Shown: positions 1 to 5,115 of the stretch, one piece after another
Layout: each line of letters begins with the position of its first letter
Numbering within the stretch: the first letter of the stretch is position 1
From: Candidatus Saccharibacteria bacterium UBA2834
GTDB lineage: Bacteria; Patescibacteriota; Saccharimonadia; Saccharimonadales; Saccharimonadaceae
NCBI GenBank assembly: GCA_002351365.1
Contig: DEGE01000017.1
Location: 38,299 to 44,458, forward strand
DNA: 6,160 nt
Direction: 5' to 3'
Translations under genes and position numbers: made by a program
Notes under the pieces: generated by a model
Told to the model about the DNA's origin: nothing
What the model saw: the letters and a program-made list of their open reading frames with translations, nothing else
The model's database searches: none

Positions 1-2
1 GT

Positions 3-608
3 ATTTTTGCCTTGTGGGATTCACAAAATGTGTCGCAAAGCGCGGAGATATTTGCGGAAGATGCGATTTTTGACGATGAAGTATTTAGCGATGGCTCTTC
101 AATAATTGGATGGATCCGAATTAATGATACGGAAATTAACCAGCCAATTGTACAGGGTGAAGACAATGGCTATTATTTAAGGCATAATTATCGTGGTGAG
201 TATGCAACTGCTGGTAGTGTATTTATGGACTATCGGAATGCCAGTGATTTTAGCGATGATTTTATGATTATCTATGGCCATCGAATGACGGGGCATTTGA
301 TGTTTGGGGACGTAAAGTTATTTGCGGATGCTAGTTTTTTCGAGGAGCACTCTGGTGGCACGATTCGAGCAGGCGATAAACTTTATGAGCTGTATATACT
401 GGGCTATGGTGTAATTGACGCTTGGGATGATTTGTATGAAGTGAGAAGTTATCGAAACGATAAGAATTGGGAAATTGTGACTAGATTTGCGAGCTCGGCT
501 TTGAATTGGCGCGGGCAATATAATGGCGGAAGAATAGTAATGCTGTCGACTTGCGATAAGGACTCAAAAAGATATCGGGATGTGTTGATTATCGAGATTG
601 GGTATTAA
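3..608 (+). CDS. Class B-like sortase, 5' truncated by window edge
   Basis: A cysteine transpeptidase of the sortase fold, expected outside the membrane, where it cleaves a sorting signal and joins the protein to the cell wall or to another protein. The frame is open to the left edge (codons from base 3 read I-F-A-L-W-D), so the TTG at 12 is probably not the start. The missing part should hold the N-terminal membrane helix. Counting from that TTG, the class B-type beginning IIGWIRI (31-37) is followed by DNGYYLRH (51-58), the catalytic His90 in YGHRM, Cys181 in LSTC and Arg189 eight residues after the Cys, the usual family spacing. All three catalytic residues are present. The protein ends soon after Arg189, as is normal. 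The stop codon overlaps the hairpin at 612-627. No substrate with a sorting signal is visible here, so the target is unknown. Sortase assignment is firm; class B is likely from the motifs. Confidence 0.92.
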   Translation: MFALWDSQNVSQSAEIFAEDAIFDDEVFSDGSSIIGWIRINDTEINQPIVQGEDNGYYLRHNYRGEYATAGSVFMDYRNASDFSDDFMIIYGHRMTGHLMFGDVKLFADASFFEEHSGGTIRAGDKLYELYILGYGVIDAWDDLYEVRSYRNDKNWEIVTRFASSALNWRGQYNGGRIVMLSTCDKDSKRYRDVLIIEIGY

Positions 609-635
609 AAAATCGTCTTTCGACGATGTGTTTTT
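607..635 (-). terminator. Hairpin terminator of tRNA-Ala, possibly bidirectional
   Basis: A perfect 6-bp stem pairs 612-617 with 622-627 around a 4-base loop. Read on the minus strand the loop is GAAA, a GNRA tetraloop, and the stem is followed by five T (plus-strand A at 607-611), a good intrinsic terminator about 21 nt after the CCA end of tRNA-Ala. On the plus strand the T run (631-635) is separated from the stem by GTG, so termination of the sortase transcript would be weaker. The A run contains part of the sortase stop codon. Confidence 0.65.
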
Positions 636-648
636 AGAAGATATTAAA

Positions 649-724
649 TGGTGGAGTGTAGGAGATTCGAACTCCTGACCTATTGATTGCGAACCAATCG
701 CTCTACCAACTGAGCTAACACCCC
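649..724 (-). tRNA. tRNA-Ala (anticodon CGC), CCA encoded
   Basis: A complete 76-nt tRNA on the minus strand. The acceptor arms GGGGTGT (from 724) and ACACTCC (653-659) pair over 7 bp and include a G3-T70 wobble, the alanine identity element. The D arm is GCTC-loop-GAGC. The anticodon stem ATTGG/TCAAT closes the 7-base loop TTCGCAA, giving anticodon CGC, which reads GCG codons. The T arm AGGAG-TTCGAAT-CTCCT is canonical. The discriminator is A (652) and CCA is encoded (649-651). A promoter at 739-747 and a terminator hairpin at 607-635 make it a single-gene unit. Confidence 0.96.
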
Positions 725-738
725 AAATGGATGCTTCT

Positions 739-747
739 ATTATAGCA
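739..747 (-). promoter_or_regulatory. Extended -10 promoter of tRNA-Ala
   Basis: The minus strand reads TGC followed by TATAAT: a perfect -10 hexamer (739-744) with a TG extension. The predicted start near 732 leaves a leader of about 8 nt before the mature tRNA end at 724. I see no good -35 box 16-18 bp upstream, which an extended -10 can tolerate. Confidence 0.65.
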
Positions 748-754
748 CTGTTGG

Positions 755-762
755 GGTAAAAT
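755..762 (+). promoter_or_regulatory. -10 box of the kinase gene, leaderless type
   Basis: TAAAAT at 757-762, preceded by GG, ends six bases before the ATG at 769, so transcription should start at or beside the A of the start codon. No Shine-Dalgarno site lies at a workable distance: AGG at 764-766 is two bases from the ATG, and the G run at 753-756 is twelve. No convincing -35 box is visible; that position overlaps the divergent tRNA promoter. Confidence 0.55.
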
Positions 763-768
763 TAGGAT

Positions 769-1581
769 ATGGATCAAAAAGTCGTGGCCGCAATCGCGGA
801 TATAGAACAAAGGTTGGGGGTGGATTTATCTGGAGTTGTGCCGCATTTTTATTCTGATGGCGCGACTGATGCGACGGTATTTAATTTGGCGGATAAGTAT
901 CTTGTCAAAATAACTGACTTAAATACGATTCGCACTCAGGCGGAGTTTTTGCAGGAAAATCCGAACGGTGTGTTTCAAAGCCTATTATGTAGCAACGAGG
1001 AACTAGGTTACGAATGCTTTGAATTTATTGATGGCATTCATTACGATGGGGAGCTGATTGATGCTAAAGTAGCGACAGAACAAATTGCGGAGATTGTGCG
1101 CAATTATCGGAAGTATCCGCATGACGGGTATGGCTTTTTGAATGAAGAACATGTGTCATGGCGAGCGTTTTTATTAGACGAAATAGAATATGCTAGGCGG
1201 ACGATTCCGAATGTTTCGACCGAGAAAGTCATGTCGGCATTAGAAGTTGCCGGTAGGGAAAACCCGGAGCAATATTTATTGCATGGCGATTTCGGTACGC
1301 ACAATTTTCTACTGGAGGGCGATAAGATTCGCGTAATTGACCCAATGCCGGTTGTGGGCGACTATTTATATGATTTTTATTTCGCCTTATTGTCGAACGT
1401 AGAGATCTTTACGCGACTTGGTGCGGAATATATTTACAGCTTTTTCCCAGAGCGGGACGGTTCGTATAAGCGAGCGATTTTAACGGTAGCATTGTATGTG
1501 CGCATGAGCAGAGCTGCAACATATGATAAGGAAAATTTGCCAGCCTATTTTGATTTATACGGTGCTATTATAGAAAAATAG
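769..1581 (+). CDS. Aminoglycoside phosphotransferase-like small-molecule kinase
   Basis: A 270-aa protein with the kinase-like fold of the APH/choline kinase group, which transfers ATP phosphate to a small hydroxylated substrate in the cytoplasm. The catalytic loop HGDFGTHN (172-179) matches the Brenner motif HGDxxxxN, with Asp174 as likely catalytic base and Asn179 as metal ligand. Asp191 in VIDP is in the place of the metal-binding DFG-like Asp, followed by Pro instead of the common Phe or Trp. Lys47 in YLVKIT is the probable ATP-binding lysine. Length is normal for the family. ATG 769 is chosen because a -10 box ends six bases before it. The gene is divergent from tRNA-Ala and lies 54 bp before the 160-aa gene with no terminator between, so co-transcription is possible. 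The substrate cannot be told; antibiotic resistance should not be assumed from the fold. Confidence 0.85.
   Translation: MDQKVVAAIADIEQRLGVDLSGVVPHFYSDGATDATVFNLADKYLVKITDLNTIRTQAEFLQENPNGVFQSLLCSNEELGYECFEFIDGIHYDGELIDAKVATEQIAEIVRNYRKYPHDGYGFLNEEHVSWRAFLLDEIEYARRTIPNVSTEKVMSALEVAGRENPEQYLLHGDFGTHNFLLEGDKIRVIDPMPVVGDYLYDFYFALLSNVEIFTRLGAEYIYSFFPERDGSYKRAILTVALYVRMSRAATYDKENLPAYFDLYGAIIEK
1563..1571 (+). promoter_or_regulatory. Extended -10 promoter inside the 3' end of the kinase gene
   Basis: TGC followed by TATTAT (1566-1571) lies in the last codons of the kinase gene. Its surroundings closely match the tRNA-Ala promoter read on the minus strand: GTGCTATTATAGAA here against GTGCTATAATAGAA there. 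The predicted start near 1578 would give the 160-aa gene its own leader of roughly 58 nt. No good -35 box is seen, and the site is within coding sequence, so confidence is moderate. Confidence 0.4.
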
Positions 1582-1596
1582 CGTTTTCAAAACCTT

Positions 1597-1610
1597 GCTC
1601 CTTATGGAGC
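1597..1610 (+). other. Small hairpin in the leader of the 160-aa gene
   Basis: GCTCC (1597-1601) pairs perfectly with GGAGC (1606-1610) around TTAT. It is followed by CATGCAAAAA rather than a T run, so it is not an intrinsic terminator on this strand. The CTCC of the 5' arm could alternatively pair with the GGAG of the ribosome binding site at 1624-1627. Confidence 0.35.
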
Positions 1611-1623
1611 CATGCAAAAATCT

Positions 1624-1630
1624 GGAGGTG
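1624..1630 (+). promoter_or_regulatory. Strong Shine-Dalgarno site fixing the start at 1636
   Basis: GGAGGTG lies five bases before ATG 1636. This rules against the in-frame ATG at 1612, which would place the site inside the coding region and has no comparable motif in front of it. Confidence 0.8.
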
Positions 1631-1635
1631 AAATT

Positions 1636-2118
1636 ATGGCTGGTAATTATGCGTGGCGCGATTGCGCAGGCAGGACGAGTGACGCGATTCAATTCGCGAC
1701 TCAAATGGGCTTCGTCGAAAGAAAAGGCGGGGACTGGTATTTGTCGTTAGGTGAGATGTTGCGTTTTTTTGGCGGAAGCGACAAGCCGGAATGCTACGTT
1801 CGAGATGGTAAGACCTATATCAATGACCAAATGTGGGGTGGTGACTATATTCTTTCAATCATAGCTTCGCCGAATGAGCTCGAGTCGAAAATTGGGTATC
1901 CGCCGCTGAATGTGAGTATGACGATGGTGCCCAATGGGAGCTATGGTAAATGTAGGCCCTATGGCTACGATATGGTGGCGGACGAGCGCGGCGTACGCTT
2001 TAATTGCCTTGAGCTATGTGGCGCGATTTGTGCGGGCCTGTTGATGCAATTATTGGCCATGCTTGGCCGTACAATGGACGAGCATATCGAGTGGACCTAT
2101 TTCATGGAGACAATGTGA
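1636..2118 (+). CDS. Unrecognised 160-aa protein
   Basis: I do not recognise a family. The start at 1636 is set by a near-perfect Shine-Dalgarno site; the upstream ATG at 1612 would add eight residues encoded across it. The protein has no signal peptide. It is rich in Gly, Met and aromatic residues (MWGGDY at 66-71; YGKCRPYGYD at 103-112). It has six cysteines (10, 53, 106, 124, 128, 132); the last three sit four residues apart in CLELCGAIC (124-132), on one face if the segment is helical. Residues 130-143 are hydrophobic but short and are followed by charged sequence, so a buried helix is more likely than a membrane span. The coding strand seems slightly richer in G+C than its neighbours. 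It follows the kinase by 54 bp and ends 22 bp before a strong terminator. Coding status is well supported by the ribosome site and terminator; function is unknown. Confidence 0.75.
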   Translation: MAGNYAWRDCAGRTSDAIQFATQMGFVERKGGDWYLSLGEMLRFFGGSDKPECYVRDGKTYINDQMWGGDYILSIIASPNELESKIGYPPLNVSMTMVPNGSYGKCRPYGYDMVADERGVRFNCLELCGAICAGLLMQLLAMLGRTMDEHIEWTYFMETM

Positions 2119-2140
2119 GGTCTATTGCACGCAAGAATAA

Positions 2141-2168
2141 CCCCGGGCGATGCTCGGGGTGTTTTTTT
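2141..2168 (+). terminator. Strong intrinsic terminator after the 160-aa gene
   Basis: CCCCGGGC (2141-2148) pairs with GCTCGGGG (2152-2159) over 8 bp with one G-T wobble around GAT, followed after TG by seven T (2162-2168). It ends the rightward kinase/160-aa transcript. The T run overlaps the stop codon of the convergent glycosyltransferase gene (2167-2169). In the other direction the downstream run TTATTCTT is poorer but may still terminate that transcript. Confidence 0.88.
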
Positions 2169-3654
2169 ATTTTCTGGTGTATTCGGTGGCGATAAATTTG
2201 TCGGTTTTGATTGTGTTAATAATTGAGAAATCTTCGTATGTGTATTCTTTGTCGTCGTCTGCGGCTACGATAATCCAGAAGTCGTTTTGTTCGGCGATAA
2301 AGGCGTCGCTATTTTCAAGGTAGTTTTGCTGATATTCGCGAATTGGCTCGAGTGAGCTCCAAATGAAGTCTACGTCGATGCCGTAAACTGGATGCTCTGG
2401 AGTTTCGTAGAAGAATAAATCGTAATAGTCCATGGTGCCAACATGCACGAGAATTGGTGACGGGTTTGAAGAAATTGTCTTGACGGCGGTAATGATACCG
2501 CGTGTGTCGTTACTATTGTCGCGTGAGTCGACCGAAACGATACCGATGGTAGCGCTGACGAGTGCGAGAATGGCGAGTAGGCCGGCTGCTTTTTGCTTAT
2601 TGAAGGATTTGCCCCAATGAATCGCTAGCCCAATTAGCACCCATAAGAGGCTGGCAGAATAAACGACATAGCGAGTAACGTAAGTTGGCTGAAATGGCGG
2701 GAACGAGAGGAGCATTAATAAGACTGGCGGAGCGAAAGTCAGGGTGGTGAGGAGAATGAAATTTTGCCGAGAATCCTTGGTTGTTTGTTTGAGGGTTTTA
2801 GCGAGCAAATATACAGTTAAGACAATGACCGCTAGAACTAACAAGACATACCAGCTTTGCGTTTCGCTGACGTTACGATAAATTAGACTTTCTGACACGA
2901 AACCGAACGGCGTGGCGAGATCGACGGGTGGGATCCAGAAGCCACTTTGGACTTGTTTTACTTGGTTAAAGAATGATGGTAGCCATGGTAGATATAATAT
3001 GACCGCGAGTGGATACGCCCAAAAAACTGTCTTTTGCAGGCCATGTTTGCGGAAATAGTAAATGATGTAACCGAGATGCGCGAGCCAGGCGAGGGCAGTA
3101 AAATAGTGCGTCCACATGCCGAGACAAATTAGGAGCGCATAAAAGAGCCAGGCGAGCTTCTTTTTGCTTTTGAGGGCAATATCAAGAACGTAAGTTGCGC
3201 CGATTACGATGGCGAACACGATTGCGTACATACGCATTTCTTGACTGTAGCGAATAAGGATTGGTGCGAGGCTAAGCGCGAAAGTTGAAATAGCGGCAGC
3301 CTTTTCACCAAACCAACGTCGAAGTAAGAAGAAGGCGAGGATGATAGCTATGCCGCCGAAGAAGACGCTCATGGAGCGCAACGCGAAGTCGGAAGTTCCA
3401 AAAATAAGTGACCAAACTTTGAGGCAGAAATAGTAAACCGGAGGATGGACATCCATGGCAGTCATGTGCCAAATTTGACCGAAATCGCCACGAATGATGT
3501 AGGCGGAATATGATTCGTCGAACCACATTGCCGTGCGGAGATTAAGGCAGGTTAATAGTGAGAAAATAAATGCAGAAAGTAGTGGCGCCAGGAATGACAA
3601 CTTTGAATAGTGCGGCTTGGCGTCTTTTTTATGCGACTTTGGCGTGGTTTTCAT
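2167..3654 (-). CDS. GT-C (family 39-like) membrane glycosyltransferase
   Basis: A 495-aa multi-pass membrane protein of the GT-C fold (PMT/ArnT-like). Such enzymes transfer a sugar from a polyprenyl-phosphate carrier to a protein, lipid or glycan on the outer face of the membrane. A basic N-terminus (KTTPKSHKK) precedes the first helix (about 20-38). The first external loop has FDES, with the probable catalytic acidic pair Asp46-Glu47, and then DVHPPVYY (68-75), the usual second loop motif. YSQEMRMY (136-143) and YVTRY (325-329) are further family-type motifs. Roughly ten hydrophobic segments extend to about residue 375, followed by a soluble, probably external, domain of about 120 residues. 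Start ATG 3654 is supported by a promoter whose -10 ends six bases upstream; there is no Shine-Dalgarno site. The gene converges on the 160-aa gene. Donor and acceptor sugars cannot be read from sequence. The other envelope genes nearby fit a surface-glycan or glycoprotein role. Confidence 0.88.
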   Translation of the reverse strand: MKTTPKSHKKDAKPHYSKLSFLAPLLSAFIFSLLTCLNLRTAMWFDESYSAYIIRGDFGQIWHMTAMDVHPPVYYFCLKVWSLIFGTSDFALRSMSVFFGGIAIILAFFLLRRWFGEKAAAISTFALSLAPILIRYSQEMRMYAIVFAIVIGATYVLDIALKSKKKLAWLFYALLICLGMWTHYFTALAWLAHLGYIIYYFRKHGLQKTVFWAYPLAVILYLPWLPSFFNQVKQVQSGFWIPPVDLATPFGFVSESLIYRNVSETQSWYVLLVLAVIVLTVYLLAKTLKQTTKDSRQNFILLTTLTFAPPVLLMLLSFPPFQPTYVTRYVVYSASLLWVLIGLAIHWGKSFNKQKAAGLLAILALVSATIGIVSVDSRDNSNDTRGIITAVKTISSNPSPILVHVGTMDYYDLFFYETPEHPVYGIDVDFIWSSLEPIREYQQNYLENSDAFIAEQNDFWIIVAADDDKEYTYEDFSIINTIKTDKFIATEYTRK

Positions 3655-3660
3655 GCCATT

Positions 3661-3688
3661 ATTATATCTTGATTTAGGATATGGACAA
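3661..3688 (-). promoter_or_regulatory. Promoter of the glycosyltransferase gene, leaderless type
   Basis: On the minus strand, TTGTCC (3683-3688) is a partial -35 and TATAAT (3661-3666) a perfect -10, 16 bp apart. Six bases separate the -10 box from the ATG at 3654, so the transcript should begin at or next to the start codon. The bases before the ATG (AATGGC) hold no Shine-Dalgarno motif. Confidence 0.68.
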
Positions 3689-3710
3689 TAGAATCGTCGG
3701 CGGGCTTTTT

Positions 3711-4130
3711 CTAGGCGTAAGCTGGCGTAAAAATTGACCCGTGCGGCTCGGATGCTTGATCGGATGTTAGTTTTTCGGCCATGAGATATGGCGCCAGGCG
3801 TTGACTGGCGTATACGTGATAGCCGGAAGCGTAAGCGAGGTCAATTTTGGTGTCGTAAATTTCTTGTTGATAGGTATTTAGATAATAGTATGTAACCTGT
3901 TTGCCGCTAAGGAGTTTTTCAAAGATTTTGCAGAGCGGAAGTGCGATTTTGTATTCAGTGCCAGTTGCGTGGCTTTTGACGGCCAGGGAATTTGCAAATT
4001 CGGAAAAAGTCGCAATGAACTCGGCGGAGAAGTTTTGCTGGTTTTCGGCAATATCGCGTATTTTGTCGTACTGGCTGCGGTTGTGGCCGTCGAGCTGTTC
4101 CAGCATTTCGAGAGTAATTTCGTCAAACAT
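3711..4130 (-). CDS. Unrecognised 139-aa protein coupled to the RExxH protein
   Basis: No family recognised. I chose ATG 4130: AGGAG lies seven bases upstream, whereas the longer reading from 4175 would put that site inside the gene and overlap the upstream gene by 53 bp. With this start the overlap is 8 bp (ATGTTTGA contains both start and stop), the pattern of translational coupling. The protein has no signal peptide or membrane segment and one cysteine (67). Residues 1-75 look mainly helical (DEITLEMLEQLDGHNRSQYDK; FIATFSEFANSLA). The middle is tyrosine-rich (TYYYLNTYQQEIYD at 80-93; YASGYHVYASQRLAPY at 100-115). The tail from 122 is probably unstructured. Coupling suggests a partner of the upstream protein, perhaps a cognate binding subunit, but nothing in the sequence proves this. 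No clear terminator follows; the next promoter is within 56 bp. Confidence 0.75.
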   Translation of the reverse strand: MFDEITLEMLEQLDGHNRSQYDKIRDIAENQQNFSAEFIATFSEFANSLAVKSHATGTEYKIALPLCKIFEKLLSGKQVTYYYLNTYQQEIYDTKIDLAYASGYHVYASQRLAPYLMAEKLTSDQASEPHGSIFTPAYA

Positions 4131-5019
4131 TTTGCGACTCCTTTCGAGTTTGATAATACTGCATTGAACGTTCAATGTCTTGGTAGGTGCGTTGAATTTC
4201 GGCTCTGTCGTTACGGTCGGCGGCTAATATAATGTTACGACAGGCTAGCCCACAAGCGATGAGGGCTTCGGCGTAGGCGCCGGTCGCAGCGTGTTCGTCT
4301 TCGAGATAGGCTTGACGAGCGGAGGGGTCGTCAATCAGGGTGGCTTCGACTTTGCGACGAATTTGCTCGTTTGAGGAAGTGAAATATTCTTGCTTGACGG
4401 CTTCTGGGGAGCGGTGTTTATTTATTGCACGAAAAACATCCGCGTAGACAGAGTGAGGACCGCCACTCCTAGTATCGATGCCCATTTCTGATAATGCGTC
4501 TAAGGTGAAAGATTGTGTAGCTCCTTCGATGTAGGCGTTGTATCCTTCACTGAGAAGATCGGCGGATTCTGGGTCGCCTAAAATTTCGTTTGGTACGGTG
4601 AGGCGGCTGGAATAGCCGGCGCCATTATTAATGCTGACATAATGTGTGCTTTCACGAAACATGGCGGCATAGAGTTGCTCGGGGGATTGACTAGCGTCGG
4701 CATTAATGAGGACTTCGCTACTGTTTTCGTTGTAGATGCCCGTTACGCCGTCAAGGTTAATATCATTGATGCCGATTTCGGATTCTAGATTACGAAACGT
4801 ATTGCTATCGACGATTTTGATGTGGTCTGGAATTTGGTCGATGAGTTCTCCTGGCACTGGAAAATGATCGCGCATGTATTCTTGCGTGGCTTGATTCATG
4901 AACTCGATGTCTTCTGGGGCGATTTCGTGAATATTTATTTCGCTGAGTCGTTCGGCGACGGCGCTTTGACGTTTGTCGCGCTGCTCGGCGTCATTACTTG
5001 CTGTTTCGTAATTGGGCAC
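4123..5019 (-). CDS. Metallopeptidase-like protein with altered active site (RExxH)
   Basis: A 298-aa soluble protein with no signal peptide. Residues 91-130 have the layout of a zinc peptidase active-site region: GVTGIYNENSSEVLINAD, then SPEQLYAAM, then FRESTHYVS. The motif reads R122-E-S-T-H126, so Arg replaces the first zinc-binding His of HExxH. A possible third ligand, Glu158 in LLSEGYNAYIEG, follows 32 residues later, similar to gluzincin spacing. Codon 122 is CGT, one transition from CAT (His). If the homology is right, the protein has probably lost zinc catalysis and may now act as a binding or regulatory protein; alternatively this family uses other ligands, or the base is a sequence error. 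The N-terminal 40 residues are charged and the last 80 largely helical. GTG 5019 is the start, five bases after AAGGAGG. It is the first gene of a two-gene unit. Peptidase-like ancestry is inferred from motif layout only. Confidence 0.8.
   Translation of the reverse strand: MPNYETASNDAEQRDKRQSAVAERLSEINIHEIAPEDIEFMNQATQEYMRDHFPVPGELIDQIPDHIKIVDSNTFRNLESEIGINDINLDGVTGIYNENSSEVLINADASQSPEQLYAAMFRESTHYVSINNGAGYSSRLTVPNEILGDPESADLLSEGYNAYIEGATQSFTLDALSEMGIDTRSGGPHSVYADVFRAINKHRSPEAVKQEYFTSSNEQIRRKVEATLIDDPSARQAYLEDEHAATGAYAEALIACGLACRNIILAADRNDRAEIQRTYQDIERSMQYYQTRKESQNV
4137..4144 (-). promoter_or_regulatory. Shine-Dalgarno site fixing the start at 4130
   Basis: The minus strand reads AAAGGAGT, with GGAG (4138-4141) seven bases before ATG 4130. 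It lies inside the 3' end of the 298-aa gene, so ribosomes finishing that gene pass directly over it. Confidence 0.75.
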
Positions 5020-5023
5020 GGCT

Positions 5024-5031
5024 ACCTCCTT
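5024..5031 (-). promoter_or_regulatory. Strong Shine-Dalgarno site for GTG start at 5019
   Basis: The minus strand reads AAGGAGGT, four to five bases before a GTG codon. The near-perfect match supports GTG 5019 as the start of the 298-aa gene, which offers no early in-frame ATG. Confidence 0.85.
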
Positions 5032-5042
5032 GTCTTATCTAT

Positions 5043-5048
5043 ATAATA
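5043..5048 (-). promoter_or_regulatory. Probable -10 box for the minus-strand gene pair
   Basis: TATTAT on the minus strand, directly preceded by GG, gives a predicted start near 5036 and a leader of about 17 nt that contains the Shine-Dalgarno site. No good -35 is visible. Twelve bases separate it from the divergent -10 at 5061-5066. Confidence 0.5.
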
Positions 5049-5055
5049 CCTAATT

Positions 5056-5066
5056 TGTGGTATATT
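5056..5066 (+). promoter_or_regulatory. Extended -10 promoter of the VanZ-like gene
   Basis: TGTGG precedes TATATT (5061-5066), giving a TGn extended -10. The predicted start near 5073 leaves a leader of about 43 nt before GTG 5116. The same TGTGGTA string begins the -10 region of the tRNA promoter at 6111-6121. The -35 position (5038-5043) is a poor match and overlaps the divergent -10. Confidence 0.6.
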
Positions 5067-5101
5067 TACACGCATAGGCGATTGTCTAGCAACTTATTTT
5101 T

Positions 5102-5110
5102 AAGGGGGTG
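5102..5110 (+). promoter_or_regulatory. Shine-Dalgarno site for GTG start at 5116
   Basis: AAGGGGGTG, a near match to AAGGAGGTG, has its G run ending seven bases before the GTG at 5116. This supports a GTG start for the VanZ-like gene. Confidence 0.7.
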
Positions 5111-5115
5111 CTTTT

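Noticed and set aside
12..14. TTG at 12 as the true sortase start
   Set aside because: The frame is open to the window edge and reads hydrophobic residues before it; the N-terminal membrane helix is missing, so the gene must begin outside the window.
318..518. Minus-strand reading frame inside the sortase gene
   Set aside because: No ribosome site or family features; it is the antisense of a clear sortase. The same reasoning removes frames at 1104-1304, 2432-2620, 3305-3526, 3878-4126, 3901-4232, 4822-5046, 4998-5201, 5568-5774 and 5796-6083.
680..700. Reading the minus-strand tRNA as Cys (anticodon GCA)
   Set aside because: The 7-base loop TTCGCAA sets T33 directly before CGC, and the acceptor stem has the G3-T70 pair typical of alanine tRNA.
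1612..1635. ATG 1612 as the start of the 160-aa gene
   Set aside because: The Shine-Dalgarno GGAGGTG lies downstream of it and is correctly spaced for ATG 1636.
3681..3737. Tiny plus-strand frame (18 codons) whose upstream TTAGGATATGGA repeats the bases around the kinase start
   Set aside because: A 12-base repeat is expected about once by chance in a window of this size. There is no -10 box at the matching position, and the frame runs into the antisense of the 139-aa gene.
4131..4175. Longer start (4175) for the 139-aa gene
   Set aside because: It would include the AGGAG site within the coding region and overlap the upstream gene by 53 bp; ATG 4130 has the correct ribosome-site spacing.
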